From NCBI GenBank assembly GCA_964581115.1, contig CAZOMY010000023.1:1-44338 (forward strand): a stretch of 44,338 nucleotides of DNA, in the 5' to 3' direction. The position numbers and the translations under genes were made by a program. The DNA is from 2-02-FULL-55-14 sp964581115. Its GTDB lineage: Bacteria; Bacteroidota; Ignavibacteria; UBA10030. The notes under the pieces were generated by a model. That model did not search any database. It saw nothing but the letters and a program-made list of their open reading frames with translations, and was not told the DNA's origin. Position 1 is the first letter of the stretch. Each line of letters starts with the position of its first letter. Positions 27,201 through 35,581 of this stretch are shown piece by piece.

Positions 27201-29615
27201 GCGACGAGCGGTCTTGGGATCTATGGAAGCGCCGAGCCCGTCGTTTCCCACAGCCAATTCAACAACTTGAGCTTGACTCCGATCTCCATGAGCATGTTTG
27301 CTGCCCCTGCCTTTGTGGAGAATCAGGCATTCAACGTTGGCTATATGGCACTGGCGATCGTCCCTGAAACGTACTCTGTCAACGCAACGGTACCGAAGCG
27401 GGACTTCGCCGGTTATCACAACATCACCTATCTGCTCATGGGCGGTCCGTGGAATACCATGCCTGTCATCAGCTCTGGCACAACGATTTCCATCCCGGCC
27501 GGGGTCGTGTTCAAATTCTGGCCCGAGGGATGGTCATCGTCGCGCCTGCATGTACAGGGAGGGCTCATCGTCGACGGGACTTCGGATGCCCCGGTCGTCT
27601 TCACTGATCCGCGTGACGATTCGGCGGGCAATCCAGGCGACTCAAACGGCGACGGGCTTCTGACGTCGCCCCAAGTGTGGGACTCGCCGGGCTTGTACTT
27701 CGAAGATATCAGCGACGATAACGCCAGCACATTGCGTTGGCTTGACATCCGTTTCCGGAACTATGGAATTCACCTCCAGCAGGCATCGCCGACAATCGTC
27801 CACGGACGATTCGCTAATGACCATTGGGGGATCCTCCTGAACGGCGTTTCGACGCCGGCAGTTGACAGCTGTGCCTTCCATAACCTCAGCTTTGCGCCAT
27901 TGCAAACCTCCCTCGTTTCATACCCCCGATCAACGCTGGGGAATACGGTCAGCGGCTCGACGTATCGCGCCATCGGCGTGGTCAACGAAACCCTCGCCCA
28001 AGATGCAACGCTTACGCGGCGCAGCTTTGCAGGCATTGTCAACATTCCCTATCTCTTCCATCAGTATTCCGTCGGGACATCAGCGGTGCTGACGATCGAG
28101 CCGGGGGTGATCGCCAAATTCCTGCCCGATGGACATCTCTCCATCTCGAAAGGACTCATTGCGGAAGGCGGTGCACATCCGGACAGTATCATCGTCTTCA
28201 CAGACTACCGAGACGATTTCTATGGCGGAGACACCAATGCCGATTCAACACGGACAACGCCGTATGATCCTTGGAATCGGTACCTGTGGCGCGGCATTCA
28301 CTTCCAGGACGAATCTCTCGACCCGCTTTGCCGGCTATCGTACACCGTCGCAAGCCACGCCGGCCGGAACGGATGGCAGGACTACGATATTGCCGGGATC
28401 GTAACGAACAATTCAAGTCCAGGCATCCGTCACTCTCTGATCGCCGAGAACCGGGTGGGTATACGCATCAACGGTTCGTCCAAGCCGGTCATCAACTATT
28501 GCGATATCCGCGGCAATCTCGATTTTGGCATCCACTATCCGTCGCCCGCGTTCACGATCGACGCGCGATGGAACTGGTGGGGCGCCAACACGGGTCCGTC
28601 GCATGCCGGCAATCCGGGCGGGACGGGTGACGTGGTTACGGACGGCATCGACTATGCGTTGTACCTGTCGTCGGGAGCCATGAACCCGCGCGTCGGCGAC
28701 GTAAGCCTGAACGGCCTGCTCCAGGCGTTCGACGCATCGCGCATTCTCAAGTTCGTCGTCAACCCTCGCGGCGCCGATTCGCTCAGCACGCTCCAGAAAC
28801 TCGTCGCCGACGTCAGCGGTAACGGCGGCGCGGACACGGTGGCGATCACCGCCTACGACGCATCGCTCATCCTCCAACATGTCGTCGGTACGCTTAACGC
28901 CTTTCCGATCGAGGTGGATCGCAAAGAGCTTCCCGCGATCCCCGTCAAGAAGCCCGTTGGCGTGACCGTATCGCGCACGATCGCGGGACCGGTGCTGACG
29001 GTCCCGATCTCCATCGAACGGGTGGACGGGCTTGCATCATGGCAGGCCATCGTTGATTTCGACCCGACGGCGTTGCGGGCTGTCGAAGTAACGGGACGCG
29101 GCGCGACAGCCTCGATGCAGCGCGCCTCGGCCGTCGAGACCGGCCGATGGCGCATCGCCGCGGCGGCGTCCTCGCCGGCCGATGCCGAGGGGCTGCTGGC
29201 TGAGCTGACATTCGAAGTGATCGACGCCTCGAGAATTCCGCCAGGCTCGCCGATACAGCTCACGAGTTTCGTCGTCAACGAGGTCGAAACGTCGTCGTCC
29301 ACGACAGGCGTCGAGAACGATGCTGACGTGCCGAAAGAGTTCGCGCTCCTCCAAAACTATCCGAACCCGTTCAATCCCTCGACCACGATCGAGTTCCGCA
29401 TACCCATAGCAAACGCCCCCGTCCGGCTGACGATCTACAATATGCTCGGACAGGCGGTGAGAACGCTCTTCGACGGCGTCAAGGAAGTCGGAACGCATCG
29501 GATCGTTTGGGATGGACGGAACGATGCCGGAGACCTTGTCGGTACAGGCACGTACATCTACCAACTGAGGACGAAGGACGTCGTTCAGTCGAAGAAACTC
29601 ACGCTCGTGAAGTGA
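24249..29615 (+). CDS. giant T9SS-secreted beta-helix protein with dockerin and cohesin-like domains
   Basis: This 1788-residue protein has a clean signal peptide (1-20, ending LQAQ). About 1450 residues of right-handed parallel beta-helix follow, arranged as repeated modules of about 200-220 residues (separate entry). A dockerin-like segment at about 1480-1550 has two F-hand-like loops: GDVSLNGLLQAFDASRILKFVV and a second DVSGNG...YDASLILQHVV with a five-residue insert. A cohesin-like beta-sandwich (about 1573-1690) comes next, then a type A T9SS sorting domain (about 1700-1788) with LLQNYPNPFNPSTTIEF. It is probably exported by T9SS and anchored on or released from the surface. Parallel beta-helices often bind or cleave polysaccharides, but no catalytic signature was recognised. 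It is 38 bases from the next gene, which carries three cohesin-like domains; the two are probably co-transcribed. Confidence 0.85.
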   Translation: MKRLVFVAMLSLMALSLQAQTIVSGTIGRDSTWTLDGSPYVIQGLVTISSGSTLTIDSAVVVRFDLNASLTVHGMLNARHALFTSRKDTLGGSPAKGDWAGIQIGDWSISAAAHLDRCVVRYGGYQHEHSDAANLFLYHGSLTLTWCEISLSNNSGIMFGGGNGPSTLTLTHTSVTSCVWPLRYRAEANLVLNGTNTLTANAYNAILLGFGSIWGAMTLPLSPVPFVTSGHLTVEEPGSLTIASGVIVKVSDGAQLAVKGRLSAIATGGETVLFTSAKDDNAGGDTNNDGGATTPGASSWQGIVFETTSVDSACVLRQAEIRFAGHSSYGGVTTRNASPTIDSCDFNNNYFGLRLEGVSNPVLSNNVIASSTLVPIALSWVANPVMTNNAFSFSDNRYDAIGLLGGELPIDGVLPVRSVTAIPNVTYLLLEDVVVPAGRTLTIHERVVIKALYDYPFVTVAPRITVQGKLVASATADSTKIVFSSARDDSYGNPFDTNKDGTTTFPERGNWGGIVFEGSSDTLSMLNHCVIKYASLPWSYYHTRWIGEGAVTLVNASPTIMNVEISDAVHGLYAFQNSMPRVQSVKFSNSQRTPIAMSVSADPVLTDIAFVNANWIALGIIGENLSSNGVIRRRNVAGFENITYVLLEDLTIGPGTQVLVEPGIVIKIFESGIFVEGGLRSKGTVSEGPIVFTSLADDNVGNPGDTNGDGAASAPQAGSWKTVRFLGTSDDIYSLLDSCQFRFGGRGLETWGAVSFVDANTNFRNSTIISSYQYGLSAHGASMPVVDRVDIRNCRLDPIAMSLTSDPVLTDMSFTANRSNGLKILEGTLSSNARLRRRDVAGFTNIAYIVDYLTVAPNTVLTIDPGVVIKFPPYAYWFDHRWIRIEGGLVAEGTPLQRIVFTSLLDDSRGGDTNNDGNASSPERGDWHAVQFLDGSIDTVNLLRLCDFRYGGAVSGWDGTRKDHGMVAVHSCRVMIDSCRFEMAATSGLGIYGSAEPVVSHSQFNNLSLTPISMSMFAAPAFVENQAFNVGYMALAIVPETYSVNATVPKRDFAGYHNITYLLMGGPWNTMPVISSGTTISIPAGVVFKFWPEGWSSSRLHVQGGLIVDGTSDAPVVFTDPRDDSAGNPGDSNGDGLLTSPQVWDSPGLYFEDISDDNASTLRWLDIRFRNYGIHLQQASPTIVHGRFANDHWGILLNGVSTPAVDSCAFHNLSFAPLQTSLVSYPRSTLGNTVSGSTYRAIGVVNETLAQDATLTRRSFAGIVNIPYLFHQYSVGTSAVLTIEPGVIAKFLPDGHLSISKGLIAEGGAHPDSIIVFTDYRDDFYGGDTNADSTRTTPYDPWNRYLWRGIHFQDESLDPLCRLSYTVASHAGRNGWQDYDIAGIVTNNSSPGIRHSLIAENRVGIRINGSSKPVINYCDIRGNLDFGIHYPSPAFTIDARWNWWGANTGPSHAGNPGGTGDVVTDGIDYALYLSSGAMNPRVGDVSLNGLLQAFDASRILKFVVNPRGADSLSTLQKLVADVSGNGGADTVAITAYDASLILQHVVGTLNAFPIEVDRKELPAIPVKKPVGVTVSRTIAGPVLTVPISIERVDGLASWQAIVDFDPTALRAVEVTGRGATASMQRASAVETGRWRIAAAASSPADAEGLLAELTFEVIDASRIPPGSPIQLTSFVVNEVETSSSTTGVENDADVPKEFALLQNYPNPFNPSTTIEFRIPIANAPVRLTIYNMLGQAVRTLFDGVKEVGTHRIVWDGRNDAGDLVGTGTYIYQLRTKDVVQSKKLTLVK
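24309..28650 (+). repeat. tandem beta-helix modules of about 200-220 residues within the giant surface protein
   Basis: Each module opens with a segment like RRRNVAGFENITYVLLEDL, then a strand pair like LTIEPGVVIKF, then IVFTS..DD and a D(T/S)NxD(G/S) loop, and then a W..I.F strand and a run of beta-helix coils. The aspartate-rich loops begin at residues 285, 496, 705, 912, 1131 and 1328, giving periods of 211, 209, 207, 219 and 197 residues. A more degenerate first copy precedes them. The DTNNDG-like loops resemble calcium-binding loops. Confidence 0.8.
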
Positions 29616-29653
29616 CCGCCACTCACCCAGCGCACTTCCATGGAGCTTGAGCC

Positions 29654-32600
29654 ATGAGACCGTTCTTGAAATGCCTCCTGACGGCTGCGTTCTTCTGGCC
29701 GTGGTTGGCGCAGGCCCAGGTCATCGGGTTGAGCGTCCCCGAAACGACCGCCGTCAAAGGGACCACGATGTGGCTCCCCATCAGGGCCGACTCCAGCCTG
29801 TCCGGACGAAACGTGACGTCGTTTGAATTACAGTTCTCTATCTATAGTAGTGTGATCCAGCCTGATTCGGTCGCCGTGACGGGATCATTGCTTGACGGGC
29901 TCGGCTGGAACGTCTTCATGTCGCGCCCCGTCCCGGACGTCGTTCGCATCGCTGCGGCCGGGACGACACCGCTGAGCGGGACCGGTCCGCTGTTGTTCGT
30001 GCGCGTGCCGCTGAACGCGGTGGGATGGACTCCGTTCTCGTTCGTCGGGTCCGGCGCCAGTCTTCTGAACGAAGGAGATCCGGCGGTCTCCTTCGCCAAC
30101 GGATGGATCCAGATCACGGATCCGCCATCGATTGACGTCTATCCCGATGGCGACATCCTGGCCGTCGGCGATCGACGACAGTTCTCCATGTGGGGCGGCA
30201 CACCGCCGGTGGTCTGGTCGACGAGCGATCCCGGTGTCGCGTCCATCGATGCGGACGGGATCCTCACCGCCTTGGCGCCTGGCAGCGTCCGTGTGATGGC
30301 TCAGGATGCCGAAGGGGTCCAAGGCGCGAGCGAAAACCTGTTCGTGGTACGGGCCATTGGCATCGGCGTTCCTGATACTTCGGTGCCGGCCACGCGGATC
30401 GTTGACGTGCCGGTCTCGGTCTCGTCGTTGACCCCCTGGCACGTGACCGCCGGCTCCATTCGTTTGACGTACAATGCCGACGTTTTGACACCGCTCTCGG
30501 TCGTCACCGCGGGAAGCCTGCTGGAGGCAACGGGGCCGGTGGTGAATCTCACCCAGCCCGGTCAGGTGGCTCTGAGCTTTGCCACGGACCAGCCGATCGT
30601 CGGGCAGGGTGCGCTCTTCTTCGTTCGGTTCCAGACGATCGCGACGGCAAGTTGGTCAGAGTTGAACTTCGTGGAAGCGATGTTCAACGAGGACCTGCCA
30701 GCAAGAACCGACAACGGCTCCGTCTCCGTGGTTCAGCCGACGACGATCTCGATCGACGACGGCGGAGCGAAGGTGCTTGTCGGCGATACCCTGTGGCTGC
30801 AGGCTTGGGGTGGAGAGGGCACGTATGTTTGGAGCAGCTCTGATTCGACGGTCGCGCGCGTCGACGGTTCGGGACGACTGGTCGGACTTCGCAGCGGCCG
30901 TGTACGGGTGACGGTCCGTGACGCGGGGGATGGCTTCGGCCAGACCCCGGAGATCGACGTCTTCGATGGCGCCGTGCAGATGCCGGCGGTCCTTGGAGCG
31001 GCTGGAGGTTGGGTCGATGTGCCCGTGTCGCTTCCCCGCCTGGCTCCCGGCCACGTGGTCTCGTCGTACCAGATCCGCATCATCTTCAACCCCGACATCC
31101 TCTCGTTCGCATCGGTCACAACGGCGGGCACGGTGACGGAGACCTGGGCCACGACGCACCACGCCGACAGCCATCGGCTGACCGTGGCGGGAGCGACAGC
31201 CGGAGGCCTCAACGGTCCGGGCACGCTCTTCGTCGTGCGGTTTGCCGTGCAAACGAGTGCACAGCTCCGGTGGGAATCGACTGTGGAGTTCGAGCAGGCG
31301 CTCATGAATGAGGGCGCTCCGCGTGTGGACGCATGGAACGGCCGCGTGCGGGTCGCGCTACCTCCCGGAGTTGTCACGCTTTGGTCACCGGGCGACGGAT
31401 GGACCGATCAGCCGCTGGCAATAGAGTTCTCCTGGAGCTCCGTCGAATTCGCTCAACGCTATGAGATCCAGGTGGCGACCGACACGGCGTTCGCAGACAT
31501 CTTCGCCGCCGACTCCTCGCTGACGATCAACAACCTCGTGGTCGGTCCGCTGGAGAACAGCACCACCTATTTCTGGCGTGTCAGAGCCAGCAACACTTTG
31601 GGATCCGGACCGTGGAGCGAGGTTCGGCGCGTGACCACCGTTCTGGCGCCGCCGCCAACGCCGATGCTCGCGCTACCACCCGACGGCATTCTGGATCTGC
31701 CGGTGACACCCACGTTGGTGTGGCATCCGGCAGAACACGCCGCTTCCTACACCGTACAGATCTCAGAGGACTCCACCTTCGAGGTCGATGTGCGGACCGT
31801 GGGCGAGATCTCCGATACATTGCACTTCGTGAGTCCACTCGACCATGCAAGACGCTACTTCTGGCGCGTGCGCGCCGTGAACAGCTCGGGATGGAGCGAA
31901 TGGTCCGCGGCTTGGGCCTTCCGGACGATCGTTGCCCCAGCCGGCACGCCGTTCCTGTCCGAACCGTCCTCAGGACTGGTCGACGTCAGCACCTCCCCGA
32001 CCTTTCGGTGGTGGCCGGCCACGGACGCCGCCAGCTACCGGCTGCAACTGGCCAAGGACTCCGAGTTCATGACACTCGTCGTCGATTCCTCCGGCATCGT
32101 CGACACACTCCTGTCGGTGAGCGGGCTGGACCATTTGGAGACGTACTTCTGGCGGGTGCGCGCCAGCAACGCCTCTGGAGAAGGTCTCTGGTCTGATGTT
32201 TGGTCCTTCGAGACGATCGCCGGATCTCCGACGACGCCGGTCCTCGCACTGCCGGTCAACGGAGCCGTCGGCCTGCCGCTTCTGATGCCGCTGGTCTGGT
32301 ACCGCAGTCCGATGGCCGTGGCCTACGACATCCAACTGGCCGAGGATTCCGGCTTCACGTCCATCGTGATGAACGCCACCTCGATCCCTGACACCAACTA
32401 CCCTATCGGCGCGCTGCAACCATTGAAGACATACTATTGGAGAGTACGGGCCTTGAACACCGTCGACACCAGCAGCTACTCGGACGCATGGAGCTTCACG
32501 ACGACGACCTCCGATGCCGCCGGAGCCGACTGGGGAGGTGCACCCGACCGATTCGGACTCGACCTCAACTATCCCAATCCCTTCAATCCCACGACGCAGA

Positions 32601-32809
32601 TCACCTTCCATCTGCAACGCGCCTCCCGGGTCACGCTGACCGTTTACACCCTGACGGGCATCGAGGTCGAGCGGATCCTTGACGCCTCGCTGTCGGCTGG
32701 CACCTATGCGACGACGTGGGATGCCGGAGCCCGTCCCAGCGGTGTCTATTTGTGCCGGATGACGGCCGGCTCATTCACCGCCGTTCGCAGACTCGTGCTT
32801 CTCAAATAG
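29654..32809 (+). CDS. T9SS-secreted scaffold-like protein with three cohesin-like, two Ig-like and four FN3-like domains
   Basis: This 1051-residue exported protein has a signal peptide (1-21, ending AQAQ). Cohesin-like domains lie at about 22-155, 235-358 and 441-565. Each has a VPVSV-type opening strand, a central pattern such as LTYNADVLTPLSVVTAGSLL or IIFNPDILSFASVTTAGTV, and a G(T/P)LFFVRF strand. Between them are BIG_2-type Ig-like domains (about 159-230 and 362-430) with WSTSDPGVASIDADGILTAL. Four FN3-like repeats follow (from about 574, 665, 761 and 858), each with a YFWRVRA strand. The chain ends in a T9SS sorting domain (about 966-1051, LNYPNPFNPTTQITF). GGAG lies eight bases before the ATG. 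The protein resembles a scaffoldin-like surface protein; that it binds the dockerin of the upstream gene is inference. Confidence 0.85.
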   Translation: MRPFLKCLLTAAFFWPWLAQAQVIGLSVPETTAVKGTTMWLPIRADSSLSGRNVTSFELQFSIYSSVIQPDSVAVTGSLLDGLGWNVFMSRPVPDVVRIAAAGTTPLSGTGPLLFVRVPLNAVGWTPFSFVGSGASLLNEGDPAVSFANGWIQITDPPSIDVYPDGDILAVGDRRQFSMWGGTPPVVWSTSDPGVASIDADGILTALAPGSVRVMAQDAEGVQGASENLFVVRAIGIGVPDTSVPATRIVDVPVSVSSLTPWHVTAGSIRLTYNADVLTPLSVVTAGSLLEATGPVVNLTQPGQVALSFATDQPIVGQGALFFVRFQTIATASWSELNFVEAMFNEDLPARTDNGSVSVVQPTTISIDDGGAKVLVGDTLWLQAWGGEGTYVWSSSDSTVARVDGSGRLVGLRSGRVRVTVRDAGDGFGQTPEIDVFDGAVQMPAVLGAAGGWVDVPVSLPRLAPGHVVSSYQIRIIFNPDILSFASVTTAGTVTETWATTHHADSHRLTVAGATAGGLNGPGTLFVVRFAVQTSAQLRWESTVEFEQALMNEGAPRVDAWNGRVRVALPPGVVTLWSPGDGWTDQPLAIEFSWSSVEFAQRYEIQVATDTAFADIFAADSSLTINNLVVGPLENSTTYFWRVRASNTLGSGPWSEVRRVTTVLAPPPTPMLALPPDGILDLPVTPTLVWHPAEHAASYTVQISEDSTFEVDVRTVGEISDTLHFVSPLDHARRYFWRVRAVNSSGWSEWSAAWAFRTIVAPAGTPFLSEPSSGLVDVSTSPTFRWWPATDAASYRLQLAKDSEFMTLVVDSSGIVDTLLSVSGLDHLETYFWRVRASNASGEGLWSDVWSFETIAGSPTTPVLALPVNGAVGLPLLMPLVWYRSPMAVAYDIQLAEDSGFTSIVMNATSIPDTNYPIGALQPLKTYYWRVRALNTVDTSSYSDAWSFTTTTSDAAGADWGGAPDRFGLDLNYPNPFNPTTQITFHLQRASRVTLTVYTLTGIEVERILDASLSAGTYATTWDAGARPSGVYLCRMTAGSFTAVRRLVLLK

Positions 32810-32837
32810 CGCCGGCGACGTTGGCCCGACAAACACA

Positions 32838-32866
32838 ACGGCCCTCCCGGGATCCGGGAGGGCCGT
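32838..32866. terminator. bidirectional terminator hairpin between convergent genes
   Basis: A 13-bp perfect stem ACGGCCCTCCCGG / CCGGGAGGGCCGT (32838-32850, 32854-32866) with a three-base loop lies between the scaffold-like gene on plus and hppA on minus. The flanks also pair partly (ACA against TGT). No long T-run follows on either side, so termination may rest on the very stable stem. Confidence 0.7.
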
Positions 32867-32892
32867 GCGTTGTACAGAACGATCAGCGTCGA

Positions 32893-35445
32893 TCAGAAAT
32901 GCGAGATGCCGATGCGCATGCCGTAGAATGAGCGGTACACGAAGAACATGGAGATGGCGAAAAAGACCAGCGACAGTGCGAGCGTGAGCCCCGTACCCTG
33001 TTCCCGACTCAGCGAAACCGCCAATTCGACGGCCAGGAGGCCGAAGAGCGTGGTGAACTTGATGACCGGGTTCATGGCCACGGACGACGTGTCCTTGAAC
33101 GGATCGCCGACCGTGTCGCCAACGACCGTCGCTTCGTGCAGGGGGGAGTGCTTGTCCTTGAGGATCACCTCGACGATCTTCTTGGCGTTGTCCCAGGCGC
33201 CTCCGGCGTTGGCCATGAAGATCGCCTGATACAGGCCGAAAAGCGCGATCGAAACGAGATAGCCGATGAAGAAGAACGGTTCGTAGAAGGCGAACGCCAG
33301 CGTCCCGAAGAAGACGGCCAGGAAGATATTGAACATCCCTTTCTGGGCGTATTGCGTACAGATCTCGACGACCTTTTTCGAGTCCTCTACCGAGGCCTTC
33401 GTTACGCCTTCGAGCTTCATTGTTTTCTTGATAAATTCGACGGCCTTGTACGCCCCGGCCGTCACGGCCTGCGTCGAGGCGCCCGTGAACCAGTAGATCA
33501 CCGCCCCGCCGGCGATGAGGCCCAGCAAGAACGGCGGATACAACAACGACAGGTTGACGAGGTACTGTGGGTTCAATCCTTCCGTGAGAGCCACGATGAT
33601 GGAGAAGATCATGGTGGTCGCGCCGACGACCGCCGTGCCGATGAGCACCGGCTTGGCCGTCGCCTTGAACGTATTCCCCGCCCCGTCATTCTCTTCCAGA
33701 TTGTGCTTCGCCCGCTCGAAATCGACCTCAAAGCCGTACTTCGCCTTGATCTCCTCCTTCACGTTCGGGATCGACTCGATGACCGACAGCTCGTAGACCG
33801 ACTGCGCATTGTCGGTGACGGGACCGTACGAATCGACCGCGATCGTTACGGGACCCATGCCCAGGAAACCAAAGGCCACCAGACCGAACGCAAACACCGC
33901 CGGCGCGATCATCAGGGCCGAGAGGCCCATCAGGCTGACGTGGTAGGCCGTGCCCATGAGCAGCATGATGGCAAGACCAAGCCAATAGGCACTGAAGTTG
34001 CCCGCCACAAACCCAGACAGGATGTTGAGGGACGCTCCGCCTTCGCGCGATGAGGTCACCACCTCCTCGACGTGTTTCGAGTGTACTGACGTGAAGATCT
34101 TCACGATCTCCGGAATGATGGCTCCTGCAAGGGTGCCGCAGGAGATGACGGTCGAAAGCTTCCACCACAGCGTTGGATCGCCGCCCAGCTCCGGAATGAG
34201 AAAATACGAGGCCGCGAACGTCAGCGCCACCGACACAAGCGACGTCAGCCATACCAGACGGGACAACGGTGTCTCGTAGTTCATCTTTTCCGCATGCCCA
34301 AAGACGGCTTTGTGGGCCCACTCATTCACCTGGTACGACGCTCCGCTCGCAATGACCATCATGATGCGCATCGCGAACATCCAGACGAGCAGCTGCACTT
34401 GTACCATGGGATCGGCAACGGCGAGGAGGATGAACGTGATGAGCGCCACCCCCGTGACGCCGTAGGTCTCGAACCCGTCGGCGCTCGGTCCGACCGAATC
34501 GCCTGCGTTGTCACCGGTGCAGTCGGCGATCACGCCGGGATTGCGGGCATCGTCCTCCTTGATGCGGAAGACGATCTTCATCAGGTCGGCGCCGATGTCG
34601 GCGATCTTTGTGAAGATCCCACCGGCGATCCTGAGCACGGCCGCACCGAGCGACTCACCGATCGCAAACCCGATGAAACAGGGTCCTGCAAGGTCGCCAG
34701 GCAGGAAAAGAAGGATCACCAGCATCAGGAACAACTCGACGGAGATGAGCATCATCCCAATGCTCATGCCCGCCTGGAGGGGGATGGAATAGACCGGATA
34801 CGGCTTGCCCGAAAGGGACGCGAACGCTGTTCGCGAATTGGCGAAGGTGTTGATCCGGATGCCGAACCACGCGACGCCATACGAACCCGCCATGCCGATC
34901 AGGCTGAAAAGCAGGATGATCGCCACCTTCATCGCCGGGAAGCCTCGAAGGACCTCCCCCGTCGCTTCATTGATCCCCGTGGCCGCCAGCCAGCCGAAAT
35001 ACACAAGGACGATGGCGCTGATGAAGGCCCAGAGGATCAACAAGAACCTTCCCTGCTGGATCAAGTACGTCTTGCACGTCTCGTAGATGAGTTCCGAGAT
35101 CTCGAGCATGGCCGAATGGACCGGCATACGCTTCAATCTCGCATACGTGACGAGACCAAAAGCCCCCCCGATGAACGACACCAGAAGACCGAAGAGGAGC
35201 AACGTGTGCCCGTTGACGCCACCGACGAACATGACGGTGCTGAGGTCGGGCAGTCTCAGGTTCGCTTCTCCGCCAGCGTGGTGCTGTCCGGCAGGAGCGG
35301 GGGTCCCGTCTGCCGCAGACGCCGGAGCCGCGACAAGGCTCAAAACTGAAACGACGGCCATGGCCGTGATCGTTCGGCGGGCCGTCCGTCGAATTGAGGA
35401 CAAAAGACCAGTCGTGCTGATGTCCTCCATCAGCTGATCGATCAT
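32893..35445 (-). CDS. hppA: divergent membrane-bound proton-translocating pyrophosphatase
   Basis: This 850-residue protein belongs to the membrane pyrophosphatase family, which couples PPi hydrolysis to ion pumping. About 16 hydrophobic helices are visible. The catalytic signatures are recognisable but altered: EDDARNPGVIADCTGDNAGD then SVGPSADGFE, where canonical enzymes have DPRNPATIADNVGDNVGD and CAGMAADLFE. In AGNTFKATAK, Lys594 sits where K+-dependent enzymes have Ala, as in K+-independent proton pumps. This fits the divergent Na+-regulated H+-PPase subfamily described from Chlorobium limicola and Cellulomonas fimi. An N-terminal hydrophobic, Ala-rich segment (about 28-45) precedes the first core helix. 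The frame extends to 35484, but that runs into a leader hairpin; ATG at 35445 has GGAG five bases upstream. Confidence 0.9.
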   Translation of the reverse strand: MIDQLMEDISTTGLLSSIRRTARRTITAMAVVSVLSLVAAPASAADGTPAPAGQHHAGGEANLRLPDLSTVMFVGGVNGHTLLLFGLLVSFIGGAFGLVTYARLKRMPVHSAMLEISELIYETCKTYLIQQGRFLLILWAFISAIVLVYFGWLAATGINEATGEVLRGFPAMKVAIILLFSLIGMAGSYGVAWFGIRINTFANSRTAFASLSGKPYPVYSIPLQAGMSIGMMLISVELFLMLVILLFLPGDLAGPCFIGFAIGESLGAAVLRIAGGIFTKIADIGADLMKIVFRIKEDDARNPGVIADCTGDNAGDSVGPSADGFETYGVTGVALITFILLAVADPMVQVQLLVWMFAMRIMMVIASGASYQVNEWAHKAVFGHAEKMNYETPLSRLVWLTSLVSVALTFAASYFLIPELGGDPTLWWKLSTVISCGTLAGAIIPEIVKIFTSVHSKHVEEVVTSSREGGASLNILSGFVAGNFSAYWLGLAIMLLMGTAYHVSLMGLSALMIAPAVFAFGLVAFGFLGMGPVTIAVDSYGPVTDNAQSVYELSVIESIPNVKEEIKAKYGFEVDFERAKHNLEENDGAGNTFKATAKPVLIGTAVVGATTMIFSIIVALTEGLNPQYLVNLSLLYPPFLLGLIAGGAVIYWFTGASTQAVTAGAYKAVEFIKKTMKLEGVTKASVEDSKKVVEICTQYAQKGMFNIFLAVFFGTLAFAFYEPFFFIGYLVSIALFGLYQAIFMANAGGAWDNAKKIVEVILKDKHSPLHEATVVGDTVGDPFKDTSSVAMNPVIKFTTLFGLLAVELAVSLSREQGTGLTLALSLVFFAISMFFVYRSFYGMRIGISHF

Positions 35446-35482
35446 GACAACTCCAGATTGAGGAACGGTGGGACAAAAATGC

Positions 35483-35507
35483 AAAAGGACCCTCAGGGAG
35501 AGGGACC
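35483..35507 (-). terminator. hairpin with T-run between the symporter gene and hppA
   Basis: On the minus strand GGTCCCTC (35507-35500) pairs with GAGGGTCC (35494-35487), with one mismatch and a five-base loop, followed by TTTTGCATTTTTG. It is a good intrinsic terminator shape for the symporter gene that ends at 35582. However, a promoter-like site (35529-35556) lies upstream of it, so it may instead sit in the 5' leader of hppA. Confidence 0.65.
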
Positions 35508-35528
35508 TCGGTCAGCGTAAGTGGGCTA

Positions 35529-35556
35529 AATATAGTTAGTTAAGCGGAAGTATGAA
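35529..35556 (-). promoter_or_regulatory. candidate hppA promoter
   Basis: Read on the minus strand, TTCATA (35556-35551) and TATATT (35534-35529) are 16 bases apart and match four and five of six consensus positions. They lie in the most AT-rich part of the symporter-hppA gap. Transcription from here would pass through the hairpin at 35483-35507 before reaching the hppA start at 35445. Confidence 0.4.
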
Positions 35557-35581
35557 AGAGGAGTCGTGAAAATTGATGGAA

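Noticed and set aside
24249..29615. The beta-helix repeats as a pectate lyase or other polysaccharide lyase
   Set aside because: No lyase catalytic signature was visible in the modules, so no enzymatic name is given.
35446..35581. Fluoride or other known riboswitch in the hppA leader
   Set aside because: Pyrophosphatase genes can be under fluoride riboswitches, but I found only a simple hairpin with a T-run and none of the conserved pseudoknot sequence.
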